This document shows positions 1 to 10,523 of a stretch of DNA of 64,000 bases, in pieces. The notes below the pieces were generated by a model. It saw only the letters and a list, made by a program, of their open reading frames with translations. It was not told the DNA's origin and made no database searches. The stretch covers positions 7,097,501 through 7,161,500 of the forward strand of contig NZ_CP116413.1 in NCBI RefSeq assembly GCF_030064675.1, in the 5' to 3' direction. The first letter of the stretch is position 1, and every line of letters begins with the position of its first letter. Source of the stretch: Crossiella sp. CA-258035. GTDB taxonomy: Bacteria; Actinomycetota; Actinomycetes; Mycobacteriales; Pseudonocardiaceae. Made by a program: the position numbers and the translations under genes.

Positions 1-1466
1 CCGACCGGGCGGCACCGTTGCCGGCGGACGCGGTGGTGCTGGCGCTCGGGCACCTGGACGCCCAGCCCGACGCCGAGCAGCGGCGGCTGGCCGCCTTCGC
101 CGCCGAGCACGGATTGTCCTACCTGCCGCCGGAGTACTCGGCCGACGCCGACCTGTCCGAGATCGCGGCCGGCGAGACCGTGGTCATGCGCGGGTTCGGG
201 CAGGCGTTCATCGACCTGATGGTGTTGCTGACCGAGGGCCGCGGCGGACGGTTCGAGACCACTCCGGACGGTCTGCGCTACCTGCCTTCGAGGCGGGAGC
301 CGGTGCTGTACGTCGGATCCAGGCGCGGAGTTCCCCACCACGCGAAGACCACCTATCGGTTGCAGGGCGCGGCGCCGGACCTGCCCAGGTTCTTCGACGC
401 GGACGCGGTGGACCGGCTGCTGGCACAGCCGGGACGGCTGGAGTTCCGCCGGGACGTGTGGCCCGCGATCGCCAAGGAGATCGGCTGGGGCTACTACCGC
501 GAGCTGTTCACCGGCCACCCGGACAAGGTCACGATGGACTGGGACGAGTTCGCCGGGAGCTTCGCCGAGCTGGAGTTCCTCGGGCAACGGATGCGGGACC
601 TGGTGGCGCGGGCGGTGCCGGCGAGCGCGGACCGGCTCGACCTGGCCAGGCTGGACCGGCCGTTGCACGGGATGAGCTTCGACCGGTTCGCTGACCTCGG
701 CGGATATTTGCGGGACTACATCGAGCAGGACCTGGCGCGGCGGTCGGACCCAGCGTTCTCCGCGGACCTGGGGGCGTTCCTGGCGCTGCTGTCGGTGTAC
801 GGGCAGCTGCCGCGGCTGCTGGCGAGCGGGCGGTTGTCAGCGCGGTCGCAGGTCGAGGAGTTCGACGGGTGGTGGGCCGGGTTCTTCGGCTTCTACGCCA
901 GTGGTCCGCCGGGTGACCGGTTGGCGCAGCTACTGGCCTTGGCCGAGGCCGGGATCGTACGGTTCCTCGGGCCGGACATGTGGGTGCGGGCGGATGCCGG
1001 GCGCGGGCGGTTCGTGGCCGGCAGCGCCGTGGTGGCCGAGGAGCTGGTGGCGACCGGGCTGATCGAGGCGCGGCTGCCCAGGGCGAACGCCAGGGGCAGT
1101 GCGGATGAGCTGCTGCGGCGCCTGGTCCTGGCCGGGGACGGCGCCGAGGAGGTGCTGGCCGAGGGAGCGTTCGGGCACAACACCGGGCTGCTGCTGGTTC
1201 GCGGGGACGACGCCCGGGTGCTGGACCGGGACGGGCGGGCGCACCCGCGCCGGTTCGCGCTCGGCGCGCACACCAGCGGCCGGTCGGTGGCCGCGTTCGC
1301 CCGGCCGCGGACCAACGCGCCCTCGTTCCGGCGCAACGACAAGGTGGCCAGGGAGCTGCTGCGGTTCCTGGCGAGCGTGCCTGAGCCGGCCGGACTGGTG
1401 CCGATTCCGCGCGCAGCAGAACTCGGTAGCCGGTTTGATGATCTTGTGCCGCGGCGTCACTGCTGA
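1..1466 (+). CDS. FAD/NAD(P)-binding protein, 3' part
   Basis: The reading frame is open from the first bases, so the gene begins upstream of the window; the TTG at 18 is internal. About 487 residues are visible. Near the visible N-terminus, VVLALGHLD resembles the end of the FAD/NAD(P)-binding Rossmann half of the family often annotated as FAD-NAD(P)-binding protein (PF13454 type). The rest is a long alpha-helical region rich in Trp, Tyr and Phe with a C-terminal GHNTGLLL segment. No membrane segment or signal peptide is seen. The substrate is unknown. Family placement rests on a short motif and overall style. Confidence 0.6.
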   Translation, partial: DRAAPLPADAVVLALGHLDAQPDAEQRRLAAFAAEHGLSYLPPEYSADADLSEIAAGETVVMRGFGQAFIDLMVLLTEGRGGRFETTPDGLRYLPSRREPVLYVGSRRGVPHHAKTTYRLQGAAPDLPRFFDADAVDRLLAQPGRLEFRRDVWPAIAKEIGWGYYRELFTGHPDKVTMDWDEFAGSFAELEFLGQRMRDLVARAVPASADRLDLARLDRPLHGMSFDRFADLGGYLRDYIEQDLARRSDPAFSADLGAFLALLSVYGQLPRLLASGRLSARSQVEEFDGWWAGFFGFYASGPPGDRLAQLLALAEAGIVRFLGPDMWVRADAGRGRFVAGSAVVAEELVATGLIEARLPRANARGSADELLRRLVLAGDGAEEVLAEGAFGHNTGLLLVRGDDARVLDRDGRAHPRRFALGAHTSGRSVAAFARPRTNAPSFRRNDKVARELLRFLASVPEPAGLVPIPRAAELGSRFDDLVPRRHC

Positions 1467-1586
1467 TCAGCGTTTCGCTACTCCGTTGAGCTGACGCTCC
1501 GCAGTCAATTTCATCGCTGACCTGGGTGAACGCATCGCGCCAAGTTGGTCGGACGCCCTCGGAAATCTCGGTAGCGTCCGGAGGCG

Positions 1587-3527
1587 ATGGACGACAACTG
1601 GCTCGTGAACCTCGTACTCGCTCCGGCGACCTACCTGGTGGTCCTGACCGTCTTCGTGATCGTGCTGCGAAGGCTGCTGGGCTTCCGGGTCGGCCTGGTG
1701 CGCGCGGTCATCGCCGCGGTCATCGGGCTGCTCCTGATACCGCCGCTGGCCAGGGTGATGTTCCAGGCCGACAGCGCGGGCTCGCTGGTCACCGTCTGGA
1801 TCGGCCTGGCCGTGCTGGTGCCGATGGTGCTGCTCGTGCTGGCCGAGGTGCTGGTGCCGCCCGGTTCCGTGCCGGGTCCGGTGGAGTGGCTGCGCGGACT
1901 GCGGCGCCGGTTCGGGCGGGCGCGGCGGTACTCGCAGATCAGCCGGATCGCGTTCCGGCACGGGCTCAGCCCCTACTTGCGCGGCAGCCGGAAGTCGGCG
2001 ACGCAGGGGCAGTCCAAGCTGGCCAGGTCGCTGTGGCTGGCACTGGAGGACGGCGGCGTCACGTTCGTCAAGTTCGGCCAGGTGCTCTCCACCCGGCGGG
2101 ACATCCTGCCGGAGGAGTTCGTCACCGAGCTGAGCCGGTTGCAGCACCAGGTGGCTCCGGCGCCGTATGCCGAGGTCGAGCTGGTGCTGCGGGCGGAGCT
2201 GGGCGGCGCACCGGAGGAGGTGTTCGCCGAGTTCGACCGGGAACCGCTGGCCGCGGCCTCGATCGCGCAGGTGCACCGGGCCACGCTGCGCACCGGTGAG
2301 CAGGTCGTGGTGAAGGTCCAGCGGCCCGGCATCCGGCCGGTGGTCGAGCGTGACCTGGACATCGTGGACCGGCTGGCCCGGACCCTGGAGGTGCGGACCC
2401 GCTGGGGCCGGGCGCTGGGTGTGGTGGAGCTGGCGAAGGGGTTCGCCGACGCGCTGCGCGAGGAGCTCGACTTCCGGATCGAGGCGCGCAACATGGCCGC
2501 GGTCGAGGCCGCCGCCGCGGTGCGTGGCGGTGATCCGGGGATCAGGCTGCCCGTGTTGCACGAGCAGCTGTGCACCCAGCGGGTGCTGGTGATGGAACGC
2601 CTCGACGGGGTGCCGCTCAGTGGGCGGTTACCCGACGGCGCGGACCGGCCGGAGCTGGCACGCGCGTTGCTGCGGTGCCTGCTGCAGCAGGTAATGGTGG
2701 ACGGCGTCTTCCACGCCGATCCGCATCCGGGCAACATCCTCGCGCTGACCGACGGGCGGCTCGGGCTGCTGGACTTCGGGTCGGTCGGCCGGCTCGACGG
2801 TCAGTTGCGGGGCGCGGTGCAGAACCTGTTGCTGGCCATCGACCGTGGTGATCCAGCGGCGATGAGCGATGCCCTGCTGGAAGTGGTGAGCAGGCCGGAC
2901 GAGATCGACGAGTCCGCGCTGGAGCGGGCTGTCGGGCAGTTCATGGCGCGGCACCTGGGTCCGGGCATGCGGCCGGACGTGGAGATGTTCACCGACCTGT
3001 TCCGGCTTGTCGCCGCCTACCAGCTGACGGTGCCGCCGGAGGTGGCCGCGGTGTTCCGCGCGCTGGCCACGATGGAGGGCACGCTGGCCGCGCTGGCGCC
3101 TGGCTTCAACATCGTGGCGGAAGCGCGGTCCTTCGCCGGGGACAAGGTGAGCGCGGCGCTGCACCCGTCCTCGCTGAAGGAGGCGGCGAGTCAGGAGCTG
3201 CTGGCGCTGATCCCGGTGTTGCGCAGGCTGCCGCGGCGGTTGGAGCGGATCACCGGCGCGCTGGAACGCGGCAGGCTCGGGGTGAACGTGCGGTTGTTCG
3301 CCGACGAGCGGGACCGGCGCGTGCTGCGCGGGTTCCTGAACCAGGTGCTGCTGACCGTGTTAACCGCGACCACCGGTGTGATGGCGGTGCTGTTGCTGGG
3401 CACCACCGCCGGTCCGATGGTGGCTGACGGGATCAGCCTGCTGCACGTGTTCGGTTACAACCTGCTGGTGATCAGCTCGGTGATCGCGTTGCGGGTGCTG
3501 TACCTGGTGTTCCGGCGAGAGACGTGA
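1587..3527 (+). CDS. ABC1/UbiB (AarF/ADCK) family atypical kinase, membrane-anchored
   Basis: A 646-residue protein of the UbiB/ABC1 atypical kinase family; several members support quinone biosynthesis or lipid homeostasis. The sequence shows the family KxGQ motif (VTFVKFGQ, about residues 157-164), the Ala-rich nucleotide loop (AAASIAQVHR, about 222), a catalytic-lysine strand (VVVKVQRPG), the extended EELDFRIEARN motif, and the catalytic and metal motifs HADPHPGN (about 377) and DFGSVG (about 396). Two or three hydrophobic helices precede the kinase and two follow it. GGAGG lies just upstream of the ATG. In actinobacteria using menaquinone the exact role is unclear, so no ubiB symbol is given. 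Confidence 0.9.
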   Translation: MDDNWLVNLVLAPATYLVVLTVFVIVLRRLLGFRVGLVRAVIAAVIGLLLIPPLARVMFQADSAGSLVTVWIGLAVLVPMVLLVLAEVLVPPGSVPGPVEWLRGLRRRFGRARRYSQISRIAFRHGLSPYLRGSRKSATQGQSKLARSLWLALEDGGVTFVKFGQVLSTRRDILPEEFVTELSRLQHQVAPAPYAEVELVLRAELGGAPEEVFAEFDREPLAAASIAQVHRATLRTGEQVVVKVQRPGIRPVVERDLDIVDRLARTLEVRTRWGRALGVVELAKGFADALREELDFRIEARNMAAVEAAAAVRGGDPGIRLPVLHEQLCTQRVLVMERLDGVPLSGRLPDGADRPELARALLRCLLQQVMVDGVFHADPHPGNILALTDGRLGLLDFGSVGRLDGQLRGAVQNLLLAIDRGDPAAMSDALLEVVSRPDEIDESALERAVGQFMARHLGPGMRPDVEMFTDLFRLVAAYQLTVPPEVAAVFRALATMEGTLAALAPGFNIVAEARSFAGDKVSAALHPSSLKEAASQELLALIPVLRRLPRRLERITGALERGRLGVNVRLFADERDRRVLRGFLNQVLLTVLTATTGVMAVLLLGTTAGPMVADGISLLHVFGYNLLVISSVIALRVLYLVFRRET

Positions 3528-3572
3528 AGGAGGTTCGGCTGGTCTGTGACAGAACCATGACATGCCACGGGC

Positions 3573-4568
3573 ATGGCTGATACATCGCGGATGGACGGTG
3601 TAGGCATGCGTCCCTCCTCGACCGGTTCCTTCGTGGCCTGGCGGATCGCACTGTCCGCGCCGCTGTTCCTGCTCGCCTTCGTCGTCAGCTACATCTCCTT
3701 CGTGCGCACGCCCGAGGGGCAGCGCTGGGAGAACGAGGTGCTGGCGGCCGGTGGCCGCGGGCCGGGGTTGCTGCTCAGGGACGAGGACTCCGGGCTGCTG
3801 GAGCTGATGAACGATCGTCCGCTGCTGATCGGCGCGGTGGTCGGCGTGATCCTGGTGGCGCTGGTCGGGCGGCGCTGGTGGGCAGGGCTGGCCGCGCTGG
3901 TGGCGACCGGGCTCACCGTGGCCTGCTCGCAGGTGTTGAAGCTGTCGCTGCTGGAGCGGCCCAGGCTGGGCGCCGGGCGGTTCCTGCCCTCGCACAACAG
4001 CTTCCCCAGCGGTCACGTCAGCCTGGCCATGGCCTTGGTGCTGGCGCTGCTGGTGGTGCTGCCCAGCAGGCTGCGGGTGCTGGCGGCGGTGCCGGGCGCG
4101 CTGTGGGTGGCGACGGTGTCGACCGCGACCATGGAGGCGGGCTGGCACCGGCTGAGCGACACGCTGGGCGGCGGTCTGCTGGCGGCGACGGTGTGCTGCC
4201 TGCTGGTGGGTGTGCTGCTGGCGGTGGGACAAGCTCGTCGGGTGGCGCGGCGGCCGAGCCCGATCGGGTTGACGCTGGGCTGGCTCGCGGCGGTGGCCGC
4301 GGTCGGCTGGTTCGTGCTGCGGTACACCGGCGCGGACGCCACTTCGACGGACATCGCGATGGCGGCGGCGCAGTCGGCCAGTGTGCTGATCGTGCTGGCG
4401 GTCACGGCGCTGCTCCGGTCGGTCGAGCTGCTGGCGCCCGCGGCGGCGACCGAGGGTGTGGCGGCACCGCCTGCGGTGGCACCGCCGCTGCCTGGACCGT
4501 TGCCGGGCCAGCGGCGGGTGGCGAGCGCCGAGGAGCTGAACTACTACCGGCAGCACCTGGTGCCTTGA
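3573..4568 (+). CDS. PAP2-family membrane phosphatase
   Basis: A 331-residue membrane protein with about six hydrophobic helices and a PAP2 core that hydrolyses lipid phosphates or pyrophosphates at the membrane. Motif 1 is K-LSLLE-RP (about residues 123-130), motif 2 is FPSGH (about 145-149) and motif 3 is GWHRLSD (about 189-195). The Ser-Arg that normally precedes motif 3 is absent; ATMEAGWH is read instead, which weakens one phosphate contact but occurs in some actinobacterial paralogues. The tail is Pro/Ala-rich. The start is uncertain: ATG 3573 has no clear ribosome site and ATG 3606 is an alternative. A terminator hairpin follows about 110 bp downstream. Confidence 0.85.
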   Translation: MADTSRMDGVGMRPSSTGSFVAWRIALSAPLFLLAFVVSYISFVRTPEGQRWENEVLAAGGRGPGLLLRDEDSGLLELMNDRPLLIGAVVGVILVALVGRRWWAGLAALVATGLTVACSQVLKLSLLERPRLGAGRFLPSHNSFPSGHVSLAMALVLALLVVLPSRLRVLAAVPGALWVATVSTATMEAGWHRLSDTLGGGLLAATVCCLLVGVLLAVGQARRVARRPSPIGLTLGWLAAVAAVGWFVLRYTGADATSTDIAMAAAQSASVLIVLAVTALLRSVELLAPAAATEGVAAPPAVAPPLPGPLPGQRRVASAEELNYYRQHLVP

Positions 4569-4682
4569 CGAGCAGCTCCCAACTCGGCCAGCGGCAGCAG
4601 GGGTGAGTGGTCGCTGGCCGGAGAAGAAGTGGGAGTACTGGGCAGGTAGCGAGATGAGCGAGGCTTGGGCCTCGGCCAGGGC

Positions 4683-4735
4683 GCACAGGCGAAGGCCCCA
4701 CATCCGGAGTTCGGGTGTGGGGCCTTCGCTTGTGC
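4683..4735. terminator. Bidirectional terminator hairpin
   Basis: A 24-bp stem (4683-4706 with 4712-4735) interrupted only by two G-U-type positions closes a 5-base loop. It lies between the convergent PAP2 and kinase genes, with the kinase stop only 4 bases away, so it can serve both strands. There is no clear T-tract, as is usual in high-GC actinomycetes. Confidence 0.85.
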
Positions 4736-4738
4736 GGG

Positions 4739-7303
4739 CTAGGGCTTGTACTTGGGGGGCGGAGTGGTGGGGTCGGGGGTGCGGGGCATGACGGTGGTGG
4801 AGACCGGGCCGTCCATGACCGCGCCGTGGCGCATCAGCCAGGCCGAGACCTCGGTCTTCACCACGGCCAGGGTGGGGCGGCGGCGCGGGTCGGGGTCCAG
4901 GGCGGCGGCCAGCAGGTGGCGGTGGGCGCTCTGCTGCGGGATGTGGGTGCAGGGGGTGCCCTTGGCCGCGGCCATCAGCGCCGAGACCGGGGTTTCGAAG
5001 ACGCCTCGGGGTGGGTGGGCGGCCAGGGCGTAGCTGACCGTGGCGGCCAACTGCCACGCATCGGCGGCTGGGGAGGCGGAGGCGCCCGCGGCGACCTCGG
5101 GGGCGATGAAGTCGGGGGTGCCCATCATCATGCCGGTGGCGGTCAGGGTGCTGTCGCCCTTGGAGCGGGCGATGCCGAAGTCGATGAGGTGGGCGGTGCC
5201 GCCCTCGTCGAGGACCACGTTCGCGGGCTTGACGTCGCGGTGCAGCACGCCCTGGTCGTGTGCGTCGGCCAGTGCGCCGGCCATGGTGGCCCACAGGCGG
5301 GCGGCGGAGACGTCGTCGATGACTCCTCCGTTGTGCACGGCGTCGGCGAGGGTGCCGCCTTCGATGTACTCCATGACGATGGCCAGGCCGTCGGGTTCCT
5401 CGACCACGTCGTAGACCCGGACGCAGTTCGGGTGCCGGACGGCGGCCAGGGCGCGGGCCTCGCGGAGCATGCGCTGCTCGGTCTCGGCGTCGGGGGCGTG
5501 TGCCAGCTTCACCGCGACGGTGCGGCCGAGGCTGGTGTCCATGGCGAGCCAGACCTGGCCGAAGCCGCCGGCACCCAGCTTGCGCAACCTGCGGAACCGG
5601 CCGCCTGCGGGGTGCCAGACGCCGCCTCGGGGCAGCACCGGGGTGGTGCGGGTGCCGCCAGAGGCCATCCGGCCCGCGCCTGCGACCGCACCCGCGCCCG
5701 CGGCGGCGGCACCGGCGGCGCCCGCGCCTGCGAGGAAGGCGGGCATGGGGCCTGGGGTGTTGGCCAGGGCGCCGACTGGGGCTTGGAGGGTCGGGGGCTT
5801 GCCGCTCATGACTGCGGGTGGGCGGCCGGAGGCGCCGGGCGGGGGTTGCTGGCCCGCGGACGGCAGTTGCTGGCCCGCGGACGGCGGCTGTTGGCCTGCG
5901 GACAGCGGCTGTTGGCCTGCGGAAAGGGGGTGCTGGCCCGCGGACAGCGGTTGCTGGCCTGCGGCGGAGGGGGACTGCTGGCCCGCGGCCGGGTGCGGGG
6001 GCTGGCCGACGAAGGCCGTGGGCGGTTCCTGGCCCGCGCTGGCGGCTCGCGAGGCTTGGCCGCGGACGACCGTGGGCGGCTCGTGGCCGGCGACGGCGGT
6101 CGGCGGGGCGTGGCCGCGGACCACGGTGGGGGGTTCCTGGCCGCGGACGACCGTCGGCGGCTCCTGGCTCCGGACCACCGTGGGTGGCTCCTGGCCGCGG
6201 ATCACCGTGGGCGGCTCCTGGGCGGGGCGGCCTGCGCCGGGCGGGGGTTGCGGTGCGTTGCGCGCGGACTGGGGCGGGGGTGCGGACTGGGCGGAGTTGG
6301 CGTGGCCGGAGTTCGCGTGGGCCGCGTGCATCGGGGCTGGGGCGACCTTGGTCGCCGTGGATGGTTTTGCGGGGAGGGGTTCGGCCAGGCGGACTGCCGG
6401 GTCGATGCGGGTGGGGTTCGGTGGCGCTGTGGTGGGTTTGCGCGGGAGTTGGTTGCTGGCTGGGCGGACCGGCTCGGCCAGGGGTTTCGGCTTGGGGGGC
6501 GGCAGGGGCTGGCGGGGTTCCAACTGGCGTTTCTCCGCGGGTTCGGGGTCGCGTTCGGAGCGGACGATGACCGAGCGGCGGGGTGAGCCGATCAGCATGA
6601 CCGCGAAGATGCCCGCGATCGAGGTGGGCAGGAAGCCGAGCCACAGGTGGCCGAGGATGCTGGCGCTCAGCGGCACGGTCAGGATGGCCAGCAGGACGTA
6701 CGGCAGCCGGAAGAACAGCCAGGCAGGCCACTTCGGGCCGCGGCGGAAGGCCAGCAGGCTCTGGAAGATCACCGCCAGCAGGATGAGCACCGGCAGCACG
6801 CCGATCAGGAAGATGTAGCCGATGGAGCCCAGCCAGCTGGTGGCGCCACCGGGGTTGAACAGGGCGTCCGCGGCTTCCGGGGCGTTGGCCAGGTACTGGC
6901 CCTGGGTGCCCAGGAAGCAGAAGTCCCGGCCCATGGACTCGCCCGCGCCGGTCAGGCCGCCGACCTGCACTCCCCTGGCGGCCGCGGTGATGATCCGGTC
7001 GGTGGCGGTGAAGGCCAGCCAGGGCAGGACCAGGGTGCCTGCCAGGCCGAAGGCGGCGATCGGGATGGTGGTCGCCGGGGTGTACCGGTTGCCGATGCCG
7101 TGCCGCAGCAGGGCGACGCAGATCGCGCCCAGTGGTGGCAGCAGGCCGAAGACCACACCGGCGGCGGTGACGGTCCAGGCCCAGTCGCCTGGGCAGACCG
7201 CGAAGCCGAACAGGCGGTGCAGCGTCGACAACAGCGAGCCGACCAGATGGACGACCGCGTCCACGAACCCCTCCAGACCCACTTCACCGGATGCTGACGA
7301 CAT
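4739..7303 (-). CDS. Membrane Ser/Thr protein kinase with N-terminal membrane domain and repeat linker
   Basis: An 854-residue protein with inverted layout: about five or six membrane helices come first (about residues 15-245), then a Pro/Gln-rich linker, then a kinase domain at the C-terminus (about 568-835). The kinase is intact: [10 protein letters not shown]-loop, VAVKLA lysine, HRDVKPAN catalytic loop, DFGIAR and a TPDFIAPE activation segment. The linker contains at least six nine-residue units of the type PPTVVRGQE (about 367-430), then about six seven-residue SAGQQPL units (about 440-490). PknB-type kinases usually have the kinase first. The start codon sits just behind a TAATAG hexamer and has only a weak ribosome site, so a leaderless transcript is possible. 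Substrates are unknown. Confidence 0.9.
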   Translation of the reverse strand: MSSASGEVGLEGFVDAVVHLVGSLLSTLHRLFGFAVCPGDWAWTVTAAGVVFGLLPPLGAICVALLRHGIGNRYTPATTIPIAAFGLAGTLVLPWLAFTATDRIITAAARGVQVGGLTGAGESMGRDFCFLGTQGQYLANAPEAADALFNPGGATSWLGSIGYIFLIGVLPVLILLAVIFQSLLAFRRGPKWPAWLFFRLPYVLLAILTVPLSASILGHLWLGFLPTSIAGIFAVMLIGSPRRSVIVRSERDPEPAEKRQLEPRQPLPPPKPKPLAEPVRPASNQLPRKPTTAPPNPTRIDPAVRLAEPLPAKPSTATKVAPAPMHAAHANSGHANSAQSAPPPQSARNAPQPPPGAGRPAQEPPTVIRGQEPPTVVRSQEPPTVVRGQEPPTVVRGHAPPTAVAGHEPPTVVRGQASRAASAGQEPPTAFVGQPPHPAAGQQSPSAAGQQPLSAGQHPLSAGQQPLSAGQQPPSAGQQLPSAGQQPPPGASGRPPAVMSGKPPTLQAPVGALANTPGPMPAFLAGAGAAGAAAAGAGAVAGAGRMASGGTRTTPVLPRGGVWHPAGGRFRRLRKLGAGGFGQVWLAMDTSLGRTVAVKLAHAPDAETEQRMLREARALAAVRHPNCVRVYDVVEEPDGLAIVMEYIEGGTLADAVHNGGVIDDVSAARLWATMAGALADAHDQGVLHRDVKPANVVLDEGGTAHLIDFGIARSKGDSTLTATGMMMGTPDFIAPEVAAGASASPAADAWQLAATVSYALAAHPPRGVFETPVSALMAAAKGTPCTHIPQQSAHRHLLAAALDPDPRRRPTLAVVKTEVSAWLMRHGAVMDGPVSTTVMPRTPDPTTPPPKYKP

Positions 7304-7371
7304 CCACCCTATTAGTCCTTACATCGGGTGTACGTGCCCGCACGCTCCGCAAGTGGGTTTTCCGGGCCCGC

Positions 7372-8772
7372 TCAACGCACTGGCAACGGAAAAGCCACTG
7401 GACTGTGACGTCCGGCGCGATCAACCGCCCGTACTCCAAAGAACACGTTGTCCTTCGACCGCTTGACCGTCGCCCGGGTGACATCGCCTACCGGGACGAC
7501 ATGGGTCCACCAGGTGTCCGTGGTCTCCCGCCAGAGGACCTCGTACCCGGCCAGGTCCGCCTCCGGGCCCCGCTGCCAGACCAGCTCGGTGTCGTTGGTC
7601 AGCGCCTGGGTGAGGATGCCGACGCCGGTGGGGGTGCCGGGGGCCTGCGCGAGGGACCACAGGGTGGCCAGGTTGACCTTGGCGACGCGGGCGATGTAGT
7701 CGAAGTCGCAGAACTCGGGCAGGTCGCCGTACTGCTTGCCGTCCTGCACCCGGACGTCCTGGTGCTGGTGCGCGAAGTCCTCGTTCGGCTCGGTGAACCG
7801 GGCCGCCGGGAAGCCCAGCTCCAGGAACGGGATGTGGTCGCCGCCGCGCAGGTAGCGGTCCCGCCGGTGGATCACCCGGACGTTCATGCCGGTCACGTCC
7901 TCGCCCGCGACCTCGCGGACGTACCTGGCCAGCTGGCGGGTGGCCGAGTCGTTCTCGCCGCCGACCGAGCGGCGGACGTTGGCCTGCTCCGGGGTTTCCG
8001 AGGTGGGCACGCCCTCGGCGAACAGGCGCACCGTGCGCGGGTCCTTGCTGCCGTCGTCGGCGGTGCTGCTGCCCACGATGTCGTTGGTGAACATGCCCTG
8101 CACGTCCGCGCCGGCCGCCTTGAGCTGCCTGGCCAGGTGGCGGGAGCCGTGCAGGCCCTGCTCCTCCCCCGCGACCGCGGCGAAGACCACGGTGGCCTCG
8201 ATCGGGCGCTTGGCCATGATCCGGGCCAGTTCCAGCACCACTGCCACGCCCGAGGCGTCGTCGTCGGCACCGGGCGCGTCGCTGACCGCGTCCATCACGT
8301 CCGAGGCGCGCGAGTCGTAGTGGCCCGCGACCACGTAGGTGCGTTTGGTGGTCGTGCTCCCGCGCAGGGTGGCGAGCACGTTGGTGATCTTGGTGGGCAC
8401 CGGGATGCGCGGGTCCGGCTGCTGGATGTAGGACTGGAGCTCGACGGTCAGCCTGCCGCCGGAGGCCGCGGCGTAGCGGCTGAGCTCGGCGAAGAGCCAG
8501 TCCCGGGCCGCGCCGATGCCGCGTTTCGGGTCGTCCTGGCTGGAGAGGGTGTGCCGGGTGCCGAAGGCGGCCAGGGTGCGCACCGTCGCCTCGATCCGCT
8601 TCGGGTCGATCTCGCGCAGCAGGGCGCGCAGCTCGCGGCCCGCCGGCCGCCCGGCCGGGGCGGCGGCTTCGGCGGCGGCCTGCGCGGCGCCGGCCGGGAA
8701 GATCAGCGGGGCCGCCGCGGTGGTCAGGGCGGCCGTCAGGAAGGTGCGTCGGCTGGGCGACTCAGGGGCCAT
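7372..8772 (-). CDS. Tat-exported M28 family zinc aminopeptidase with C-terminal FN3-like domain
   Basis: A 466-residue secreted metallopeptidase. The N-terminus has a twin-arginine signal ([11 protein letters not shown]) followed by a hydrophobic stretch and an Ala-rich cleavage region. The M28 core shows zinc and catalytic motifs AGHYDSR (about residue 147), GADDDASG (about 172), GEEQGLHGS (about 202) and a late [10 protein letters not shown] region followed by a His-rich segment (about 315-335). The last 100 residues look like a fibronectin type III domain. It is expected to release N-terminal amino acids outside the cell. It is followed 68 bp downstream by the membrane kinase gene on the same strand. 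A perfect 12-bp palindrome lies 6 bp ahead of its start codon. Confidence 0.9.
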   Translation of the reverse strand: MAPESPSRRTFLTAALTTAAAPLIFPAGAAQAAAEAAAPAGRPAGRELRALLREIDPKRIEATVRTLAAFGTRHTLSSQDDPKRGIGAARDWLFAELSRYAAASGGRLTVELQSYIQQPDPRIPVPTKITNVLATLRGSTTTKRTYVVAGHYDSRASDVMDAVSDAPGADDDASGVAVVLELARIMAKRPIEATVVFAAVAGEEQGLHGSRHLARQLKAAGADVQGMFTNDIVGSSTADDGSKDPRTVRLFAEGVPTSETPEQANVRRSVGGENDSATRQLARYVREVAGEDVTGMNVRVIHRRDRYLRGGDHIPFLELGFPAARFTEPNEDFAHQHQDVRVQDGKQYGDLPEFCDFDYIARVAKVNLATLWSLAQAPGTPTGVGILTQALTNDTELVWQRGPEADLAGYEVLWRETTDTWWTHVVPVGDVTRATVKRSKDNVFFGVRAVDRAGRHSPVAFPLPVR

Positions 8773-8777
8773 GTGCC

Positions 8778-8789
8778 CTGTCTAGACAG
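8778..8789. promoter_or_regulatory. 12-bp palindrome CTGTCTAGACAG
   Basis: A perfect palindrome centred on TCTAGA lies between the divergent M28 peptidase and LLM oxidoreductase genes, 6 bp from the peptidase start. Its position suits an operator. The regulator is unknown, and the flanks do not fit the DasR consensus. Confidence 0.35.
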
Positions 8790-8865
8790 TCGGCGCAGGG
8801 TGGTAAAGCCGCCAAAGGAACCGATTACCGGGAAGCAGCCGGGCTATCCGCGCGTTGCACCGGAC

Positions 8866-9876
<1,011 letters not shown>

Positions 9877-9879
9877 AAG

Positions 9880-9918
9880 AGAGCCCCGAGGCCGCTGGGG
9901 GTCCGGCCTCGGGGCTCT
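9880..9918. terminator. Terminator hairpin, perfect 14-bp stem
   Basis: Arms 9880-9893 and 9905-9918 are perfectly complementary with an 11-base loop. The hairpin starts just after the LLM oxidoreductase stop codon and also faces the end of the UPF0303 gene on the other strand. Confidence 0.9.
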
Positions 9919-9933
9919 GAGGTCTCATTATCT

Positions 9934-9950
9934 TGGTGGTAGAACCACCA
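9934..9950. other. Small nested hairpin
   Basis: TGGTGGT and ACCACCA form a perfect 7-bp stem with an AGA loop, enclosed by a second complementary pair GTCTCA (9922-9927) and TGAGAC (9957-9962). It lies between two convergent genes behind the main terminator and may be a second terminator. It does not fit a tRNA. Confidence 0.4.
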
Positions 9951-10034
9951 TCGCGCTGAGACTCGTCAACTATAGCTCGTCCGGCGAAGAGCGGTACATC
10001 CTCCAATCGAACGGATGGGGCCGGATTCTGCTAG

Positions 10035-10523
10035 TCACAAGGAGTGAGTGCGCGTGGTCTCGCGGGCGTACTCCGTGAGCTGGGCCACCACGAACCGATG
10101 GTCCTCCACCTGCGGCAGCCCGGAGACGGTGATCGAGCCCACCACGCCGACACCACGCACCGTCACCGGGAACGAGCCGCCGTGCGCGGCGTAGACGTCC
10201 GGGTCCAGCCGCATGGTCTCCTCGAAGGTGCTGCCCTTGGCCCGGCACTGCTCGCCGATGAGGAAGGAGCTGTGCCCGAACCGGGCGACCACCCTGGCCT
10301 TGCGCTCCACCCAGGCGTCGTTGTCGGCGGAGGTGCCGGGCAGCGCGGCGTGGAAGAGCCGCTGGCCGTTGCGGTGGATGGCCACCACCACCGGCAGCGC
10401 GGCCGCGCGCGCCGCCCCCACCAGGTGCGTGCCCAGTTCCCAGGCGGTGTCGTTGTCGAAGCGGTCGAACTGCAGGTCCAGCTCCTGCTCGGTGAGCTCG
10501 TCCAGGGTCCAGGGGCTGCTCAT
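10035..10523 (-). CDS. UPF0303 / heme-degrading-domain-like small protein
   Basis: A 162-residue soluble protein matching the UPF0303 (YBR137W-like, GlcG/HbpS-related fold) family. Typical features are the long N-terminal helix, VVVAIHRNGQRLFHAALPG, the RKARVVARFGHSS helix, and the C-terminal GVGVVGSITVSGLPQVEDH strand. The biochemical role is not established. The ATG at 10523 overlaps the stop of the upstream dehydrogenase gene (ATGA), so the two are translationally coupled; longer upstream starts are shadows. The pairing suggests an accessory role in sugar or polyol metabolism, which is inference. Confidence 0.85.
   Translation of the reverse strand: MSSPWTLDELTEQELDLQFDRFDNDTAWELGTHLVGAARAAALPVVVAIHRNGQRLFHAALPGTSADNDAWVERKARVVARFGHSSFLIGEQCRAKGSTFEETMRLDPDVYAAHGGSFPVTVRGVGVVGSITVSGLPQVEDHRFVVAQLTEYARETTRTHSL

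Noticed and set aside
1467-1586. Terminator between the first two genes
   Set aside because: Only short, weak inverted repeats such as GCTGATCAGC were found.
3360-6731. Very long minus-strand open frame, and similar ones at 12886-14832 and 14637-17189
   Set aside because: Low-complexity Arg/Pro/His/Gln translations antisense or frame-shifted to clear genes; typical shadows of GC-rich coding DNA.
8778-8789. DasR (dre) site at CTGTCTAGACAG
   Set aside because: It shares only the central TCTAGA region with the consensus; the outer GG/CC pairs are absent, so it is listed only as an unassigned palindrome.
7291-8865. N-terminal extension of the LLM oxidoreductase frame
   Set aside because: The open frame is antisense to the M28 peptidase and has no family similarity before ATG 8866.
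9922-9962. Possible tRNA or riboswitch between 9920 and 10034
   Set aside because: Only two short stems form; there is no acceptor/anticodon/T-arm pattern and no downstream gene on a matching strand.
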